A stretch of DNA of 64,000 nt from Phoronis australis (Eukaryota; Phoronida; Phoronidae): positions 159,968 through 223,967 of the forward strand of contig NMRA01000052.1 in NCBI GenBank assembly GCA_002633005.1. Direction: 5' to 3'. Position 1 is the first letter of the stretch; every line of letters starts with the position of its first letter. Positions 59,001-64,000 of the stretch are shown one piece after another. The translations under genes were made by a program, and so were the position numbers. The notes beneath the pieces were generated by a model that searched no databases, was not told the DNA's origin, and saw only the letters and a list, made by a program, of their open reading frames with translations.

Positions 59001-60867
59001 AATTAGACTAGGGAGTAATTTGAGACCAATTTCACAACGCTAAATGGCCTGATTCAAATGTTATGAACCACTGAGTTAATTACACAGCATGATTTTGTAC
59101 AAGGCATCACTTGGGTCCTTTGCTGTGTTTTAAGTACTGTATTTTAAAGTACTTGCTTATTCAGTGCTTGGTAAGAACAGCGAATTCGTTAACGCTTGAG
59201 ACCAGGTTCGGCGCAAGAAATAACCAGATAGTTGAGTCTGGTCTAAAGTAATAATCAACTGTCCATTTTCTTTCCGCAAGTCCAACTCTTACTTGAGTAA
59301 CGCACGAGTTTAGACCAACTTCGTTATTGTAACTGGTCTTAATCTTAATTTTTTGACGGAATTCATGTTTATTTTATCAACTTGAATATGCAAATGTCAT
59401 AGATTACAGAAATATTCTCTGCAACGATCATTGTAAAACAGCTTTTTCTTAGCTTTCAGTTCAAGGGTTGTATTTATAGCCAATAGATGTCGCTTACAGT
59501 TCTGGCGTGCCGTATTGAGACAATTTCAAACCCATAACTTCATAAAACTGCTGTGAGATGGTAATGTAGTAACATCATTTTTAAAACGTAGTTGAGGCAC
59601 CGGCTATAATTGTTATTATTTTTATGAGTAGTAGTAGTAATAATAGCGGTAACGGTGGCGGTGGCGGTAGCGGTAGTGGTACATTTGGATCGTCAATTAC
59701 TTTCTGTAACATTATTCGAAAAAGTGCTCTTAAACCTATCTTTTTCATTTTTCGTGAGTATGCATTGTCAAGTTATATGCAAAACAGTGGTTAAAACATG
59801 ATCTATAAGGAATGTTTGACTGCCTTCATTTCCGTTTTTAGTAACGTTATTCCTCGGGTGGTGGAAATTTCTCTAACGTTAACGGTCGATAACTAAATCA
59901 ACAAATGATTTTACAAACGTTAACAGTGGATAAATAATTAAAGTAAATGGTGAAACTTGGCACGCGATTGTTTTTATATTCTTTGATGACTACAATTAAA
60001 ATAAAAAATTGAAAATCTGTGAACCTCTTTGATTCAAAAAAATAAGCAAAACCCCCGGAACAGGATACCTTACTGACAGACCCCTAGGTACTGTCTCTTG
60101 CTCCGTAGCCACTTTTTCATTGTCATTTGAAACTTATATTGTGTTTTATATAGTATAAAAAGTTTGTTCTGTACATTGTTAAGGGCATTACTGATGGGCA
60201 ATAACTTTAAAATAAATTATGATAAAAGGTCACCTTCACAGGAGCTAGAAAGAACACAGGATCTGTTGATACAGGACTTTGTGCGGGGAATATTGTCGCG
60301 TGTTTTTTGAAACTGGGTAGCAACGCCAGGAGTTCAAAACGGCTGTAGGGAACTGTGGGAGGATATTTGACGAATAATTAACCAACTTGAAAGAACATAA
60401 CAAGTGCGTCAACTTGCTATTCCACCATGACGATGCCCTAGTCCTGTTGCGAGTTCGACACCACTGAGAATTGCCTGTCTAGACCATCTTGCGGGTCCGT
60501 CATCAGCCCGAGATTTTTTTCTTTCGCTTTTATTAAGATGCTTGTATCTGTTTCGAGTTAACGATGACGTAAGACGATTCGGATATTCTGAATGCGTTAT
60601 AATCTGGTGAAAAAACAAATGAACAATGAAGCGGTTAATTAAAGTAAGTAACGTTTTTCTCAAAAGATTAACGTGTTTCGGGATACCGCGCTTACCTGTC
60701 ACCCATCGGTTAACAGCAGATGGCGCAACAATTAGCATACAGAGTGCCTTGAGAACACATTGTGACACAATATTGGGTAGTTAACAAATAGCTATATGTA
60801 GATGAGGATTTGGCATTTGTGTAAGCCTGTTAACCTTGTTCTTGAAATGTGTAATTTACCGGTATTA
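59001..60867. other. Non-coding stretch
   Basis: Holds a dispersed repeat copy (59008-59070) and a GGTGGC/GTAGTA trinucleotide run near 59626-59682. A minus frame at 60409-60768 starts with a hydrophobic MSQCVLKALCMLIVAPSAV and a good donor (ACAG|GTAAGC), but has no confirmed downstream exon. Confidence 0.3.
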
Positions 60868-62522
60868 AAGGAGAATGCCACCCGATTTAATTAGTTTTTT
60901 TTTACCGTCTTAATCGGTCTATATCCACGTCGCCTCTTATACGGTCGACCTCACCTTGCCGAGAGGTGTCGCGTTAACCTGTGAGGAAGGTGAGAAACTA
61001 CACAGCGACGTCAGTAATTCGTCTCCAGAGTGAATGCCGCTATATTGCGGTGCATCGTTCCCGCTTGTCTGAACTATGAAGCTGCGAAGAAAGCGGGTAT
61101 CTCCTTTTTTCGACTTCCTCGAGAGCCCGAAATGCTTAGGAAGTGGCTCGCGGTAGTGAAGAATGAAAGGTAGGCTGTTAATAGCAAGTATGAGGCAGTG
61201 AAACATCTCCGTGTCTGTGGCCGGCAGATTTCGTCGACACTGATTTCTCTGACGACTAATTCCGGCTTACTAAAGAACTATCCATAGGTTCCGTTGCCTG
61301 TGCATGTTCACGGCGCCTCTCTAGTATTCCTTGATCACTTGCATTCCGGTTCGAACTGATAGCCTGTGAAACCTAACCATCCGACCCGTGAAGTCTTCGT
61401 CACCTGAACTCTTGACTAAGTCGGGATTGGCGCGGGGCGAGTTGCCATGTAGACGTTTATTATTCTGCGTTCTGTTTCAAAATGAATTATTTTCATCCTA
61501 ACCAATGCTTATATGAATCTGAAGCAATTTGTAATGCCTTGGAGTGCTCGTTAGTGCAAATATTTTGAGAAGCCAGCATTGAATAAACCACTGCGTTACC
61601 GGCTTTTGATGCCGGCAACAAAGGTAATTGACCGGATACCGAGGAGGTGTGAGCGCATGCTACATTCAGTGCTTGCTGACAGAAAGCTGTTGTGAAACAA
61701 TTACTCGATTTCATTTGCTATGGTCGCATGTTAGGGGTATCTTTATTTAGAAATACAAATACATTATTCAAATCATTGTTACTGTACAACCTTTGCCCTG
61801 ACGGTCTGTGGAAGGGGAACTCGATATCGAGGCCCCCGACAAGTAAGTAGATTTTCAGTTTCGTGGCTAATTCACATAAATAATTACGTGCACATTATTT
61901 CTTTGGCTCACTATTACAGTCTTTTCGTGACTGGAGGTTTAGTTTCCAACTCAAGCTGGTTTATGTTCGTGCCAGTCCCGGCGGCCGCGACGAGCATGAT
62001 CGGGTTCCGAGTCACTGGCCGTGATAACAAGCGTTTTGTGTGTTTAGAACTCAAAAAATCACAAGTATAGCATCACAGATCTAGGTTCTCCTGTCAGTAT
62101 TTTACGGAAGAATACTTCGAATTTATCTCCGAACAGACCCCTAACTCCTCAGAGCTACGGACCTTGGTAATTTGGCATGCCGAACTTTGTAGCCTACGGT
62201 GTGTCCAAATATCAGTAAATCCGTAACAACGAAATAAAGCAACACGTTTTTATAAGAACTCGGTGTATTTTTAAGGGTTTTACATCGAAGTTTGATGATT
62301 TATTGGTGTTAAACGATGAATTCAAGCGATAAGCTGACACCAGTAACCCGTGTTGTGAACTGCTGAGGAGACTGCGTGTGAAACCAATTACGTCATTGGA
62401 TAATTTCAACACCTCCGTCTGCCGTCAGGTGTCAGGTAACGCAACCGAAACTGCCGCGGTCGAGTAGAACTACTCGATCCAAATTGATACAAAATAGGTT
62501 GTTTTTGGGTGGCATTCTCCTT
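60868..62522 (+). mobile_element. ISL2EU-like DNA transposon, 1,655 bp, defective
   Basis: Ends are AAGGAGAATGCCACC, perfectly inverted and identical to the MITE at 2546-2879. TA precedes it and TG (mutated TA) follows. Both subterminal regions match that MITE. Unlike it, this copy keeps ~1.3 kb of interior, including a broken THAP-domain exon (61034-61170). I see no DDE transposase catalytic domain, so it is non-autonomous. Superfamily assignment rests on TA duplication plus THAP, both known for ISL2EU elements. Confidence 0.75.
61034..61170 (+). pseudogene. Broken THAP zinc-finger exon of a transposase
   Basis: After an ATG coding MPLYCGA the frame is lost. From 61072 a second frame reads AAKKAGISFFRLPREPEMLR, then KWLAVVKNER, ending at a donor-like AAAG|GTAGGC. 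GISFFRLP...KW...VKNER is the middle of a THAP domain (C2CH DNA-binding finger). The frameshift and the missing second half make it inactive. Confidence 0.7.
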
Positions 62523-62524
62523 TG

Positions 62525-63264
62525 AAATGTTTGATTGATATTTACTTCTGACTTGAGTATTATGGGATATGTCTATGTTGAGCGATCTGTTGCTTGCAAT
62601 TTTCGTTGCGTTGCATCTGTATTTGTAAATTACCATTATAGTGTCTTGGTGGTCACAAGCTTTTTCATTGGTGACATCCGTGGCTGATAAGTATCCTGAA
62701 GTCTTATCCGACCAATCACGATCGGAGGTTCTGTGCTCAGACCGTGATTGGTTGATTTCATCCTAAGAGAAATTGAAACGGAAAACGAAAACAACACTTA
62801 AAATCAGCCTACTGTAAGATAAACTGCTCTGTGTGTTTTAACCACAGCAAAAATGAGCCAATTTGACTGGAAGTGAGGACTTGGTCAAGCTGCAGGCTTT
62901 GTCTTTGTTAAAGATACGATTATTCAGGATAAAAATTTCCTCCTTTACAGTTCAACATATTATGTAACTTCTGTAATTACCGATATCTGTAGGAGTTTAG
63001 TTTGTCATAATATATATGGCCTTTTATCTCATCTACACGTGTTGTTTCACTGTAAACTAACATCGGTATCGCTTCGCAGTTAGCGCATATAAAACCTATT
63101 AGTAAGCAGCAGCAACTTGTCTCCCATAGGGTCCTGTTAGTAAGTACGTAAGTAAGTAAGTAATTTTTTATCACAATGACATGTATTCGTACACATGGAA
63201 TGAAACAACAAATACGCCACTTTAGATACGAAAGAACATAAAACAAGTGTACAAGCAATGCATC
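62525..63264. other. Non-coding stretch
   Basis: A TAAG tetranucleotide run lies at about 63136-63161. Nothing else recognised. Confidence 0.3.
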
Positions 63265-63630
63265 TCAAGCGAGATCACCAAAAAAGACACACAGTGATAG
63301 AATGATTATATATAAATGAAATTTTTCCTCAAGGACGTTTTGGATGATGTATGCAGTTTTCCTGATAAAATCTTTTTTGCATATTGGTAAGTATTTTGCT
63401 TTCACAGCTTTCTGTAGGAAATCGTGGATATTTAGTCTCAACTTGAGAATAAAAGGTGTTTCTGGCATCCAAGAAAACGGACACTCATACAGAAAATGTA
63501 CTTCGGTTTCGACCTGACCAGTGTGACTAAGACAGCAAATTCTATAGTCAAATTCCAGAGAACGAAAACGCCTAACCTTAACCAAAAACTGTAGGGTTCC
63601 GGTTCTTATTTTAGCAAGAACTGATAAGGC
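63265..63630 (-). mobile_element. LINE ORF2 C-terminal fragment
   Basis: Minus frame: LAKIRTGTLQFLVKVRRFRS, YRICCLSHTGQVETEVHFLY, then ECPFSW. The R-I-C-x-x-C/S...vEtEvHFLyeC pattern is the cysteine/histidine motif near the end of many LINE ORF2 proteins, with the second Cys changed to Ser. Open for over 100 codons but cut off upstream by stops. Confidence 0.6.
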
Positions 63631-63799
63631 AGAATATGTTAAACTTCAAGTTAACGACACGGTATACGAAGAATCAATATGCACAATAAATAACGTTAAA
63701 GAGAAATTCTCGCCATTGTCTGTCAGTCATTCGATAAAATCAAGATCGGTGACTATACCTGTTAAATATCATTAAAATTCTTCACCGTTTATCGAATGT

Positions 63800-63860
63800 G
63801 GTTAAGCTCCGCCAGCAGAGCGTCTCATTGCGACCTGTGGGGGTTCAGGTTCGAATACGC
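63800..63860 (+). repeat. tRNA-derived SINE head
   Basis: A-box-like GGTTAAGCTCCGCCAGCAGAGC and B box GGTTCGAATAC at tRNA spacing, followed by an A-rich run (63863-63869). The anticodon arm is not canonical, so a SINE head rather than a tRNA gene. Confidence 0.4.
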
Positions 63861-64000
63861 TTAAAAAAAGTTCACAATTTAGCCAGTGGGATATAGCTCC
63901 CCAACTAGTAAAGTATTACATCAATTTTGCTGAGACCTGATGAACGGATTAAAATGGGTAAAATCATGAACTTTAACAAATAAAGTTACCGATTCATAAT

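Overview
The window is animal nuclear DNA, not microbial. It is AT-rich and spliced (GT-AG introns with pyrimidine tracts), crowded with degraded transposons, MITEs, foldbacks and LINE remnants, and contains two runs of N (33900-33931 and 51377-52157) plus one single N. The repeat types (THAP-bearing TA-target transposon, tRNA-derived heads, AGGCCT and TACATGTA words) suggest a marine invertebrate such as a hemichordate, echinoderm, cephalochordate or lophotrochozoan. The species cannot be fixed from the sequence.

The core is a head-to-tail cluster of three genes on the minus strand encoding type II membrane proteins of the TNF ligand superfamily. Gene A is 9331-15993, gene B 27379-32383 and gene C 39032-44708. 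I rebuilt all three from splice signals and phase. Each has the same four-exon plan. A long first exon carries the cytosolic tail, transmembrane helix and a cysteine stalk. A 37-bp micro-exon follows, always phase 0 to phase 1. A short phase 1-1 exon carries the first TNF strand. A last exon of 410-431 bp carries the rest of the TNF domain. Predicted products are 348, 324 or 330, and 350 residues. B and C are close relatives and TRAIL-like, keeping a K-C-x-S-K-D motif; A is divergent. In gene B the third exon sits in a tandem duplication and exists as two different, both intact copies, which suggests mutually exclusive splicing.

The left edge (1601-2364, plus strand) holds the terminal exon of a hotdog-fold thioesterase-like gene. 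It is followed by a 334-bp MITE, a degenerate higher-order satellite (about 3898-5100) and repeat-rich DNA. Between and inside the TNF genes lie several MITE families, foldbacks and relics.

From about 44.7 kb to the right edge I see no intact gene. This part holds a palindromic TTACGC array, a relic reading frame, short MITEs, LINE C-terminal fragments (about 55.6-57.2 kb and 63.3-63.6 kb) and a 1,655-bp transposon copy (60868-62522). That copy shares ends with the 334-bp MITE and still holds a broken THAP-domain exon.

If expressed as modelled, the three ligands would be membrane-bound homotrimers. They would share one stalk design but differ in receptor-facing loops, and gene B would add isoform choice at the start of its ectodomain.
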